A DNA stretch of 64,000 nt from Conchocele bisecta. Its lineage: Eukaryota; Mollusca; Bivalvia; Lucinida; Thyasiridae. A model generated the notes under the pieces. It was not told the origin of the DNA and ran no database searches. It was given only the letters and a program-made list of their open reading frames with translations. Both the position numbers and the translations under genes were made by a program. The stretch lies in assembly GCA_029237695.1 (NCBI GenBank), contig CM055265.1, positions 46,499,056 through 46,563,055 of the forward strand. Direction: 5' to 3'. Shown here piece by piece: positions 1 to 10,800 of this stretch (the stretch's first letter is position 1; each line of letters starts with the position of its first letter).

Positions 1-7
1 ATGTCTT

Positions 8-136
8 GATAGTCCAGTGTGTAGTACATTGGACTTCAATACCGAAGGATGTGGGTGAAAAAATACTTTCATAGTAATTCCATCTCACTGTTCTTTTCGT
101 CTCTATATTATTGCCTTAGCTGTTGCTGAGACTTAA
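8..136 (+). repeat. tRNA-derived SINE, degraded
   Basis: It has the SINE order seen elsewhere here: 'cattggacttcaatacc', 'aatactttcatagtaattcc', then 'agctgttgctgagacttaa'. The tRNA-like head is damaged. Confidence 0.5.
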
Positions 137-375
137 CCCTTTCAACACCAAGTAACTTAATGGGCTGTTCCATGCCACTGTTTCATGCTATTTCATTGGT
201 CCATTCAAATTTTCAGGCTATTCCATTCTTCAGAAAGGGTAATTTTTTCAAATTTGATAACTATTAACAAACAGTGGAGATCCTGATGAGACGGCTCGTT
301 ACGAGCCGGCTCATCTGGATCTGCACTGTTTGCAAACATTGTCTCTATAGAGGTCTGTGGTGTTGAAAGGGTTAA
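133..375. mobile_element. MITE bounded by ttaaccctttcaacacc
   Basis: The ends are ttaaccctttcaacacc and ggtgttgaaagggttaa inverted. Inside is the near-palindrome 'gacggctcgttacgagccgg'. Other copies are at 10499-10744, 41143-41366 and 60811-60994, with pieces at 46376-46459 and 48055-48130. Confidence 0.8.
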
Positions 376-527
376 ACAGTTCTAGCCCCATGTTTTATCA
401 GTTGACCCTTTCAACACTACATACCGTATTTACCGTATATTTCCGGACACTTTTAATTAATTGTATCCCCCAGACTACCGTCGGGGGATACTATGGATTT
501 GACAGCGCGCCGCGTCCGCCGCAGACA

Positions 528-1145
528 CTTCTTGTCCGGAGCATAACTCGAACACCCTTTGGAATATTTTCATGAAACTTCACACATGCATAGACCACGA
601 CCCGAAGGTGTGTCGCGCACAAGAATGACAACTCTTGCATAGCTAATTTTTTAGTTATCTCCCTTTGTTTCTCGCACTGATTTCGTGTCCGGAGCATAAC
701 TCCACCACCCTTTCGAATATTTTCATGAAACTTCACACATGCATAGACCACGACCCGAAGGTGTGTCGCGCACAAGAATGACAACTCTTGCATAGCTAAT
801 TTTTTAGTTATCTCCCTTTTTTGTTTCGCGCACTGATTGACCATAACTCGACCACCCTTTGGAATATTTTTATGAAACTTAACACATTCAATTAGACCAC
901 GAACCGAAGGTGTGTCGTGCACAAGAATGACAACTCTTGCATAGCTAATTTTTGAGTTATCTCCCTTTTTTGTTTTCGCTCACTGATTTCCTGTCCGGAG
1001 CATAACTCGACCACCCTTTGGAATATTTTCATGAAACTTCACACATGCATAGACCACGACCCGGAGGTGTGTCGCGCACAAGAATGACAACTCTTGCATA
1101 GCTAATTTTTCAGTTATCTCCCGTTTTTTGTTTTGCGCACTACAA
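528..1145 (+). repeat. Tandem repeat, ~160-base unit, 4 copies
   Basis: Each unit contains ggaatattttcatgaaactt, 'cacatgcatagaccacgac' and 'gacaactcttgcatagctaa'. The same unit recurs at 3255-3560 and 33845-34400. Confidence 0.9.
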
Positions 1146-2189
1146 ACTGGACAATAATGCATGAAGACCTGTTTTCTCGTCTGCTCTGTATATCTTTTCT
1201 CGTGTGCTCTGTACACCTTACCTGTAGAGAGAACAATAGAAACTGGGAGAACCATGTGCTAAGCATGGGCTAGCATGTGCAGATGTCCACTGCTTGACCA
1301 CTGCTTGACCACTGCTGACCAGGTAATTTATACAGGTAAATCACTACATTGGGTACTGTGTTGAAAATATTGTGGCATTATGTGGACCTCTGCAGATATA
1401 TGTAGATAAATATAGGACTATTAAAAAAAAATCTGGTCTCCAATAGCAAGCATTATTATTTTTAAACTTTTTTTTGTCATTTTTTTTTTTTTTTTTTTTT
1501 TTTCATTATTTTGTTTCATTTTTGTTTTCAAATTATTTTTCAATTTGACTGGAAAAAAAATCTGGGCTCCAGTAGCAAGCATTATTATTTTTAAACTTTT
1601 TTTTTCCATTTTTTTTTTTTCATTTTTTTTTTTCAAATTATTTTTCAATTTTTGTCCAGTAGCAGAAGGTCGTAAGTGCTATATACAGACTATTCACCTG
1701 TACATGTGCTAGCATGTGCAACTGACCACTGACCACTTACAGGTAATTTATACAGGTAAATGATTATATTACATTTCCGTAAACTGTGTTGAAAATATTG
1801 TGGCATTATGTGGACCTGTGCAGATATATGTAGATAAATATAGGACTATTAAAAAAAATTCTGGGCTCCAGTAGCAAGCATTATTATTTTTAATTTTTAA
1901 ACTTTTTTTCCATTTTTTTTTTTCATTTTTTTTTTCAAATTCTTTTTCCATTTTTGTCTAGTAGCATAAGGTCGTAAGTGCTATATACAGACTATTATCA
2001 TATAATAAAACAATTATTGACTAGTGAGCCATAGAATATAATCTGATATTCTATGGTTCACTAGTGAAAATTGCTTTCGGGCCCAGGCTCGAGGTCAAGG
2101 CGGGACAAGGCGAGGCATCTGATTCCGCGGAATTCTTGTTTACTTATCTCCCTTTGTTGTTTCGTGCTCTGATTTTGTATCCAAAGCAT

Positions 2190-3170
2190 AACTCGAACAC
2201 GCATATACGCATTGCTCTAATGGTCCTCTACCGCCCTGTGCCAAATCCACGTTCGTTCTGCCCCCGTCAAGCCCAGGGTCAAGGTCACATACTTAGTGCT
2301 TCAAAAACATTAACGCTTGGGTAAATATCTTATACTTTCTGTTTTCTTTCATGGATCATGGATCATCTTCATATTTCATATACGCATTGCTCTAATGGTC
2401 CTCTACCGCCCTGTGCCAAATCCACGTTCGTCCTGCCCCACCAATCCCAGGGTCAAGGTCACATACTTGGTGCTTCAAAAACTTTAACGCTCAGGTAAAT
2501 ATCTTATAATTTTTATTTCCATTCACGGATCAACTTCATATTTCATATACGCGTTGCTCTAATGGTCGTCTACCGCCCTGTGCCAAATCCACGTTCGTCC
2601 TGCCCCGCCAAGCCCAGGGTCAAGGTCACATACTTAGTGCTTCAAAAACTTTAACGCTCGGGTAAATATCTTATAATTTCTGTTTTCTTTCATGGATCAT
2701 CTTCATATTTCATATACGCATTGCTCTAATGGTCCTCTACCGCCCTGTGACAAATCCACGTTCGTCCTGCCCCCGCCAATCCCAGGGTCAAGGTCACATA
2801 CTTGGTGCTTCAAAAACTTTAATGCTCAGGTAAATATCTTATAATTTTTCTTTCCATTCACGGATCAACTTCATATTTCATATATGCGTTGCTCTAATGG
2901 TCCTCTACCGCCCTGTGCCAAATCCACGTTCGTCCCGCCCCCGCCAAGCCCAGGGTTAACATCATATACTTAGTGCTTCAAAAACTTTAACGCTCAGGTA
3001 AATATCTTATAATTTCTGTTTTCTTTCACGGATCAGCTTCATATTTCATATATGCATTGCTCTAATGGTCCTCTACCGCCCTGTGCCAAATCCACGTTTG
3101 TCCTGCCCCCGCCAAGCCCAGGGTGAAGGTTACATACTTGGTGCTTCAAAAACTTTAACGCTCAGGTAAA
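2190..3170 (+). repeat. Tandem repeat, ~165-base unit, 6 copies
   Basis: Each unit contains 'ttgctctaatggtcctctac', 'ccaagcccagggtcaaggtc' and 'cttcaaaaactttaacgctc'. Divergence between units is a few percent. Confidence 0.9.
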
Positions 3171-5756
3171 AGAAAATTTTGACTTGCAATTTGGCCTCAT
3201 TTATTATCAAAGCGATATGTGGGACATCCGTGTTCTATGAACACATTTTCTAGTTTATTAAACTTCACACATGCATAGAAGACGACCCAAAGGTGTGTCG
3301 CATGTAAGAATGACAACTCTTGCGTCGTTAATTTCTTAGTTATCTCCCTTTGTTGTTTCGTGCACTGATTTCGTGTCTGGAGCATAACTCGAACACCCTT
3401 TGGAATATTTTCATGAAACTTCACACATGCATAGACCACGACCCTAAAGGTGTGTCCCGCAAGAATGACAACTCTTGCATCACTAATTCTTTAGTTATCT
3501 CCCTTTGTTTTTCCGTCACTGATTTTGTCTCCGGAGCATAACTCGAACACCCTTTTTTCAAACTACTTGTGTATCTGGGGAGGGGGATACACATGCGCTT
3601 GTCGACAAGCGTCCATTTCTAGTTACTTTTGTCAGTGTCTGAATAATTAGGAATATTAATTAATTCTTAAAAAGTGGTGTCCGAAAATTTAGGTTTTATT
3701 TTGCCAAAATGGACGATTATTTTTATATATTTTTTTTTTTTATGGACCCATAGCCTCCTTTTATCTCACCGATGTGAATGTGCAGCTGATCACGTTTGCA
3801 CATTTCGTAAATTAATCCGAGCAAACTGGGAATACCGTAACATCAATTATTGGTCCCAGTAACAAAGCAGTGCTAATTGTTATGTGCTCGATTTAATTGT
3901 TCCGGCATGCATTCGCGCTCACCATTGGTGGAATATTAATTAGGTGTAAAGGCTGACCAATCGGAGATCGCGTATCAGTGGCGCAGATTAACTCAACCCA
4001 GATTAACTAAATTGTTACAGCAATGCCCACGCCCCCGGCGCATGTACACAAATGTGTACGTGACAACTGGCCTTGTTTCACTAAGTCATAATTGAGCCAG
4101 TGCATGAGATAATCAACTTTATTATATAACTGAGATTTTCGCCGAGAATGATTTGACTTTTTTCTGCAAATATATCCGAAAGTTGATAACATTTTCAGAG
4201 CAAATCAAATGCGTAATAATTACTAATTACTAATTTAATATTCGTCAACATTCGATATCGTTTACAGAAAATGTACACTATTATCAGATTCATCTTCGTC
4301 GAAAATCTCACGTGATAAGCCTGATTACCTCATGAACTGGTGCAATATTATAACACGTCGGGCAAAACATGTCTATACAGGTCTGTGGTGTTGAAAGGGT
4401 TAAAACTCTGTGCGTACTCAAACCCACAGGTGGAATAGTCGGATGTGTGACACAAAGAAAATGACCATTACAAAAATATCCACTTGATCTCGTTCTATTA
4501 TTAACGTCATGTACAGTACGATACCAGGTAGGTGGGATAATGAGATTTTTTAAATAGGAATTTATTTTGGTGTCATAGGTCCGAGTCTTCCACCTGTGCT
4601 CACCATATGAGTAAACACAGTTTGCAACGCACGAGCTTGTCACGTGACGTTGCAGCTGATGGAACAGGATATCGGTCATTAGGTCATTGCGTCATCGAAT
4701 GATGATACGTGTTTACTACACTTTTTTCTACACGCGTTTACAATAATGGATTGCACGGACCTGCGTAAATCTACATTCTACATGAACATGATGAATAAAT
4801 AAAACATGACGTTAACAATTCTTGGATTCAATATATTTATTACATGCGAAGATAACAGTGAAAACTTATAGCATATTATATAGGCATTGGCGACGTCGTT
4901 CATTCGCAGTCACAGTGTACAGTGTACATGTATTTTTTGTTGACATTATGATGCGTCTTGGGCGAGAACGGATATAGCACGGTTCGGATAAGCAACACGG
5001 AAGGTTGTATGTCGCCGGACTTCCGTGTACTAACGGGGTCGCGCTGTACTATAACATAACGTAACATAGTAAACAACTTTAATTAAAAATGTTTTTATTA
5101 TACAATTCTGGCCTATACGGTGCCGCGGAAAGTAAGCGTGAAACAGGAAATGTCAATTTGAGCTACAACAACAACAAATTTTATGGGCGCACTTGCCTAT
5201 TTTCGTGTCCGAAAATTTACGATTTGAGAATATTATCAAATGTTAGCTTGTCCGAAAATGAAGAAGAGTACAAGAAAATAATTAATTTTCTACAAAATGA
5301 GCTTGTCCGAAAATAAAGGGTGTCCGGAAATTTACGGTAAATACGGTACCTCTTTTAGAAGTGTTTGTAAACAGTGTAGATGAGGCGACTTATAACAAGC
5401 AAGATTTCATATTTTTTAGAACAAAAAACACCCCCTTTTACATGAATAAGTCTGAAAATTAGTTTCTGATGATTGGATTGGTCCTTAATTATTATACCAT
5501 TCCAGTTACTTAGGGTTGAAAGGGTTAATGTATTGGCCGAATACACTTTGACCTGTAACACATTGTCGTATCGGGCATTGATGAGGATGGTCCATCCAAA
5601 CTTAAAACTACGCATGTGCATGTCACATCGTAAGACATTGCCTGATAAATAGAATACCGGTTTAATGTTTTTGTCTCGCCCATGTTAGTGGAAAGTGATA
5701 TATTGCTTATTAGAAGTATGGTGTGTGTTCCATTGATGGAATGACGAACAGTGCAG

Positions 5757-6059
5757 TAGCCGATTTCATCAAAATTGCAAAGCATACTTATGTACCAAAG
5801 TATACTTTGAGGGAGTAATCATTTATTTTTCCCGAAATGCATTATGTGATACAGAACTAACTACTGCATATATTTGATGATTAAAAGTATGCAGAATTAT
5901 TATACTGAATTTATTACATTATCACAGCCAAAATGGCTGTGTTAATGTAATAAATTCAGTATAATAAAAAATAATAAATTTATTCTAAAATTGAAAATTT
6001 CTCCCTCAAAGTATACTTTGCTAGCTAAGTATACTTTGCAATGTTGATGAAATCGGCTA
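5757..6059. mobile_element. Palindromic MITE with CWG target duplication, copy 1
   Basis: It runs TAGCCGATTTCATCA...TGATGAAATCGGCTA and is flanked by CAG on both sides. Subterminal 'gcaaagtatactttgaggga' lies in both arms. The centre is a perfect hairpin around 'cacagccaaaatggctgtg'. It sits inside a reverse-oriented copy of the 'tgtggctgtgactgg' MITE. Confidence 0.9.
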
Positions 6060-6795
6060 CAGATCTCAGACTGTGCGAATGCATTTCACGAGTCACAGCC
6101 ACATTTCATCTCCTAAATTGTTACCTGATAAATAGAATACAAGGCTAGTATATGTTGATCAGGCTCACATTGGAAACAATAGGAAATTCTCTAGCCAAGG
6201 AATCTATACGCGTGTCTAAGCCTTGCCTGATAAACTTGATAACAAAAGACTAACCAGGATATGTTTCGCTATACTTTGTATGACTAAAAGGTTTGTAAGT
6301 GCAAATCTGAAAGTGACATACTGTTTGTTCAACCAGGGTAGCTGATGATAGTGTAATAATGAGCCAGTGATTGATTCCATCCGCTAAACAAACAAGTGAG
6401 TGTAGCAAACCGAGTTTCTTTAGCGGTAGAATCCATCACGAACGTATTATTTCACAATAATCGGCTCACCTAGTGAAACATTTTTCATACATGATATTTA
6501 TGAAAACTAAGTGAATTGAGCATAAAATATGGCCAAAAGTTGATTAATTTCCGGAGTCTGGTTGTAGTCAAGGTGTCTGGCAGTACAGAGGGTGTGTCTG
6601 AGAAAGGGATTTGATTGGTCAAAGGAGACGCGTCATTGAGACACTACTGATGCCATTACAGTCTACACGCATTACCTCAAACTCTTAAGTTCTTTGTACA
6701 AGCTTATTTGTGGCTGTGACTGGAGAAATTGGGCTTATGGGTTTTGCGACCAGCGTAGATCCAGATCATCCTTTGCATCCGCACAGTCTGACCAG

Positions 6796-7110
6796 TAGCC
6801 TATTTCACGAACATTGCAAAGTATACATATCTAGCAAAGTATACTTTGAGGGAGTAATCAGTTATTTTTCGCGAAATGCATTATTTCATATAGAACTAAC
6901 ATGTATTTGATGTATTGTATCACTGCATGTATTTGATGATTAATGGTATGCAGAATTATTATACTGAATTTATTACATTATCACAGCCAAAATGGCTGTG
7001 ATAATGTAATAAATTCAGTATAATAAAAATTTATCCTTACATTGAAAATTTATCCCTCAAAGTATACTTTGCTAGATAAGTATACTTTGCAATGTTCGTG
7101 AAATGGGCTA
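6796..7110. mobile_element. Palindromic CWG MITE, copy 2
   Basis: Same structure, flanked by CAG and CTG. It interrupts a 'tgtggctgtgactgg' MITE (6710-6795 plus 7111-7170 or beyond) in its 'cagtctgatcaggatctgc' segment. Confidence 0.9.
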
Positions 7111-7442
7111 CTGGATCTGCACTGTTTGACATTCCATCAACACCGTTCATGCTTCTAACAACAGTGGTGGGAATTTTCAGTATGTATCATGAAATCAGGA
7201 TTTGAGGTTCCTGATAATTGCAGAAAAATATGCCAATGTGTGAACATGGGAAGCACACTTTTACACATTTTTGGGTGAAAACATATGTTTCTTTAACAGA
7301 CATTTTCAGAATTTGGAATTTGGAACTGTTGCCATCCTTGTAACAAGCAATATATATTGCTATCAGTCTAAAGGAGTGTACTATGAAGCCCCATGTATCC
7401 AGTCACAGCCACATTTATCAAACAAAGTTTAGTAAGTATCTA

Positions 7443-7705
7443 GAGATGGGCCATGGCCTAGGGGAATTGTCATTGGATTTCAATACATGAGGTTGTGAGT
7501 TCAATCCTCACCCTAGGCGTGAAAAATACTAGCACAGTATTTTCATCGTTAAACCCCATTCATTATCATTAAACAGTTGTTCCGTCTCTATATGACCATA
7601 GCTGTTGCTGGGACGTTAAACTCGATTCATTATCATTAAACAGTTGTCCCGTCTCTATGTGACCTTGGCTGTTGCTGGGACGTTAAACTCGTTCACTTTC
7701 ACTTT
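7443..7705 (+). repeat. tRNA-derived SINE with duplicated tail
   Basis: Box A-like 'tggcctaggggaattg' and box B-like ggttgtgagttcaatcctca are followed by the core and tail. The tail 'gctgttgctgggacgttaaa' occurs twice in tandem. The 3' end lies about 30 bases before the acceptor of IPO4 exon 1. Confidence 0.8.
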
Positions 7706-7735
7706 AGTAAGTATTTCTTGTATTTTTGTGTACAG

Positions 7736-7872
7736 CTGGGCATGTACGTGCTGTTGTCCGTGGCATCGTCAGCCGCCGAGCAGCTGAAGCCTCACCTGTT
7801 GGAGATCGCTCAACTCATTTCGACCGTGCTCACCGACCAACAGACCAGCCTCGCGCCCTTCTATGCTGTCAA
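7736..7872 (+). CDS. IPO4: IPO4 exon 1 of those visible
   Basis: Residues 1-45 plus two bases (ends in phase 2, CAA|gtaagc). The acceptor is tttgtgtacag. It begins LGMYVLLSVASS, matching the 'EMGLLLLSVV' helix of importin-4, then runs through a second HEAT helix ending APFYAV. The upstream exon must end in phase 0. A SINE tail ends only about 30 bases before the acceptor. Confidence 0.93.
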
Positions 7873-10800
7873 GTAAGCACTGTAGTTGTCGCCCGGAAAC
7901 AAAGCTTTTAATACTACTTGAAAATTACATACATGTAATCATAAAAAAGGTGAATGCCAGTAAAAAAAATAAAAATAGTTGAGTTTAATTTTGGTTGACT
8001 AATGATAGTGCCTGTAATTGTGTCTGAGGAAATTGTAATAATGTAATAAACAAAATACAGTGTAACATCTCTAAACCAAACACCATGAAAACACCTGTGA
8101 TCATATTTTTTATGAGTTTCTTAGTCATTTATCTCCGGTTATAATGTCTGTTCGTAATCGCATAGCACTATGGCCCATAATGATCAAATGCCTGATTTAC
8201 AGTTAAACCTCTCTAAGCCGGACACCCTGCGGACCTCCCTGGGTGTCTGGTTTAGAGACATTTCAATGTAGTAAAAAAAATATGGCAGCATGGCCGATAT
8301 TGTGCGGCGCCATGCTAAAATAGGCTGGGGGAAAACACAAGTAGTTATCACCCGGTAATAGATTGTTCCCTGGCTGGGAATGGGTAAGTATCATACTTGT
8401 GACTCGCGTAGCACCAGATCATCGTGTTCATCCAAGCACACCGAGAAGTCTTTGCATGTACAATCTCGGAACATTTTGATGTCATTAAATGACAAATTGT
8501 CTGATCTATGGCGCCGCACTTGTGTTTAAAACGTGGCAATCCTTTGACTATAGTCTGTTTCACGAAAGCTGCCCAAATTTTACGGCTATATAGACAATTA
8601 AAAAACAATATTATTTTCGATAATATTAAATTATAGGAAAATTTAAGAATGAGCCTTCTTTTTATTTTGTGAAATTCGGTCAAATATTGATTTTATTACA
8701 AAAAAATAATTTGTCTGGGAATTTAACATGGGGGAAAAAGTGGTAAGGAAGTGTGGGAGGAGTCAAAAAACGAAAAAAATTGGAAATTGACTCCGAAACC
8801 TGACTAGATAGCTTGGATATGATCTAACTAAGAAAACAAGTTAAATTTTAAAAATCGGTCCAGTATTTCTAAAATTAAAAAAAAATTCCCCATGTTAAAT
8901 CCCCATAGACAACTTCACTCCGTGAAGATGTCTACAGGGGTCATACCAATTATCCGGACAATCAATTTATCGGACAAATGAAAATACCTGTTAATTAAAC
9001 GCATTCATTTGATCCGATTTTGCAACGAACACATCTAAGTCATGCAGGTGCTTGCTGTTTCCATGCCAGTGTGAATAATATATCGCCAAGGTAAACATTT
9101 TAGTAAAATTTGGTGAAAACATTCCCCCAACTATGTCCACAAGTTGTTTACAACATTAAAAGTCGCGCGGGGGCTTGTATCTGTCACTGCGCATGCGCAT
9201 AATTTGAGGTCCCTATATAGTTTTCCAATACTCTGTTGTGTGAAGTATAAAAGACGATACGATGCATTCCTCCAATATCATTTTCAGACTGTTACACAAT
9301 GTACAATACAGAGCAGATAGGAAGGGATGCGAAAATGTATCATGATAGAAAAAGAACGAAGAGCTACTTATCCAAAAACAAATAATAAATGTTTCAAGGC
9401 CAAATCGCCCCAAGCCATTTCGAACCCAAGCCATTACACACCATTTCGCACCCATATTAATTCGTGGGTAAAATCAACAGGTGCGAAAACACCAGTGTAC
9501 GAAACGATCAGAATTTCCTTTATGTGCCTCATTACCGCGGATTTTTCTACCAAATTATGAAGTGCTCAATCGAGTGCGCCCATTACGTCATTGCAGAGTT
9601 GTTCCATAAATACAATAAATTCTATAAATACGATGTTTTCCAAGAAGCGAATGGTGATTGTTTTTTCTGCAGAACTAAACAATGCTGTTTACACTGGTTT
9701 TCAGGCGATAAACTTATGATTTAAAGGTGAGAATACAAGTTATAAGACGGTTATACATTTGTCCGGATAATTGATTGTCGATGTTAATTTTGGGGCAATG
9801 TTACGACTGATGATCTGACCCAATTTTAAGTGAGAAAGATGGCACAGTTTGGTAAATAGTTTGCATGCGTTGAGAAAGCAAGAACCGACGATTGTTTTGT
9901 GAAAATGTTATGCCCATAGCTGCTATTTTAAAAAAATATCTTTAAAAAACTGCCATTTTTGTCCGATAATATGGAGGATCCCTGTATGGGGATTTAACAT
10001 GGGGAAATTTTTTTTCGCAATAAAATCAATATTTGACCAAATTTCACGAAATAAAATGAAGGCTCATTTTTAATTTTTTCTTTAATTTAATATCAAAATA
10101 AATCTTGTTTTTGAATTGTTTATATACCCGTAAAATTTGGGCAGCTTTCGTGAAACAGACAGTAATTCTGTGCATCTATTAATTAGAGTTAACACAAATG
10201 TGGCTGTAACTGGAGAAATGGGACTTATGGGTTTTGCGATCAGTGCATATCCAGATCAGACTTAATTCGCACAGTCTGATCTGGATCTGCACGGTTAGCC
10301 ATTCCATCAATGAAACACCCGTCGTGCTTCTAACAAGGAATGTAGATTCAGGAGTGTGCTATTTGATCAGGAGCTACACTGGCCCCATTTCTCCAGTCAT
10401 AGACACAAATAGTGACATTCTACTGGGTCTCTGTATCGAAATTGGTACTGAAATTGAAGTAGCACTATCCAGTCACAGTTAGTTTCTTTGTTTAACTATT
10501 AACCCTTTCACCCCCAAGTAACTGGAATGGATTTTGATACGTTAATTTTGCAACCAATCCAAGTGTCACAAAAGGATTTTCAGACTAGTCCATTTATGAA
10601 AAGGGTGTGTTTTTGTTCTCAAAAATATGAAAATGACTTGCAAAAAGTGCAGATCCTGATGAGACGGCTCGTCACGAGCCGGCTCATCTGGATCTACACT
10701 TTTTGCAATACCACTATACAGGCCTGTGTCATTGAAAGGGTTAATTTTGTTAATTTTGTTAAAGGGTTAATTTTGTAAAGAAAATTACTATTCAACAGTG

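Larger units (their letters stand above)
455..3622 (+). mobile_element. Helitron-like nonautonomous element with tandem-repeat core
   Basis: It starts near a hairpin (gtatcccccagactaccgtc then gggggatac, 463-491). It ends with the hairpin gcgcttgtcgacaagcg (about 3596-3612) followed by tccatttCTAG|T, the arrangement of Helitron 3' ends. The core holds four ~160-base units (about 528-1145), a T-rich segment present twice (1262-1660 and 1690-1995), six ~165-base units (about 2190-3170), and more of the first unit (3255-3560). A second hairpin plus CTAGT (GTGTTCTATGAACAC, 3229-3254) may be the end of an inner element. Confidence 0.5.
421..5348. mobile_element. TIR element with 'taccgtatttaccgta' ends
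   Basis: Inverted ends pair taccgtatttaccgtatatt (422 on) with aatttacggtaaatacggta (5328-5347) and continue through 'tttccggacac'. Internal sequence is 3626-5318 plus a nested Helitron-like element (about 455-3622). A 76-codon open frame at 5089-5316 repeats 'cttgtccgaaaat'; it has no recognisable domain and is probably not a gene. From 3626 to 5088 I see no gene. Confidence 0.6.
401..5528. mobile_element. Second copy of the same MITE, split by a TIR element
   Basis: The left 20 bases (401-420, ttgaccctttcaacactac) and the remainder (5349-5528, ending agggttgaaagggttaa) belong to one ttaaccctttcaacacc MITE. A 4.9-kb insertion at about 421-5348 separates them. Confidence 0.65.

Noticed and set aside
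5089..5316. 76-codon frame as a small gene
   Set aside because: It lies at the end of a TIR element, contains internal 'cttgtccgaaaat' repeats and no recognisable domain.
7443..7520. Possible functional tRNA gene
   Set aside because: Box A and box B-like motifs are present but no cloverleaf closes, and the same sequence recurs with a SINE tail.
1..7735. Search for the missing N-terminal IPO4 exons
   Set aside because: No importin N-domain segment with splice sites could be recognised; the stretch is nested repeats.
9213..9724. Frames of about 80 codons on both strands
   Set aside because: They lie inside the pogo-like nonautonomous element and show no transposase motif.
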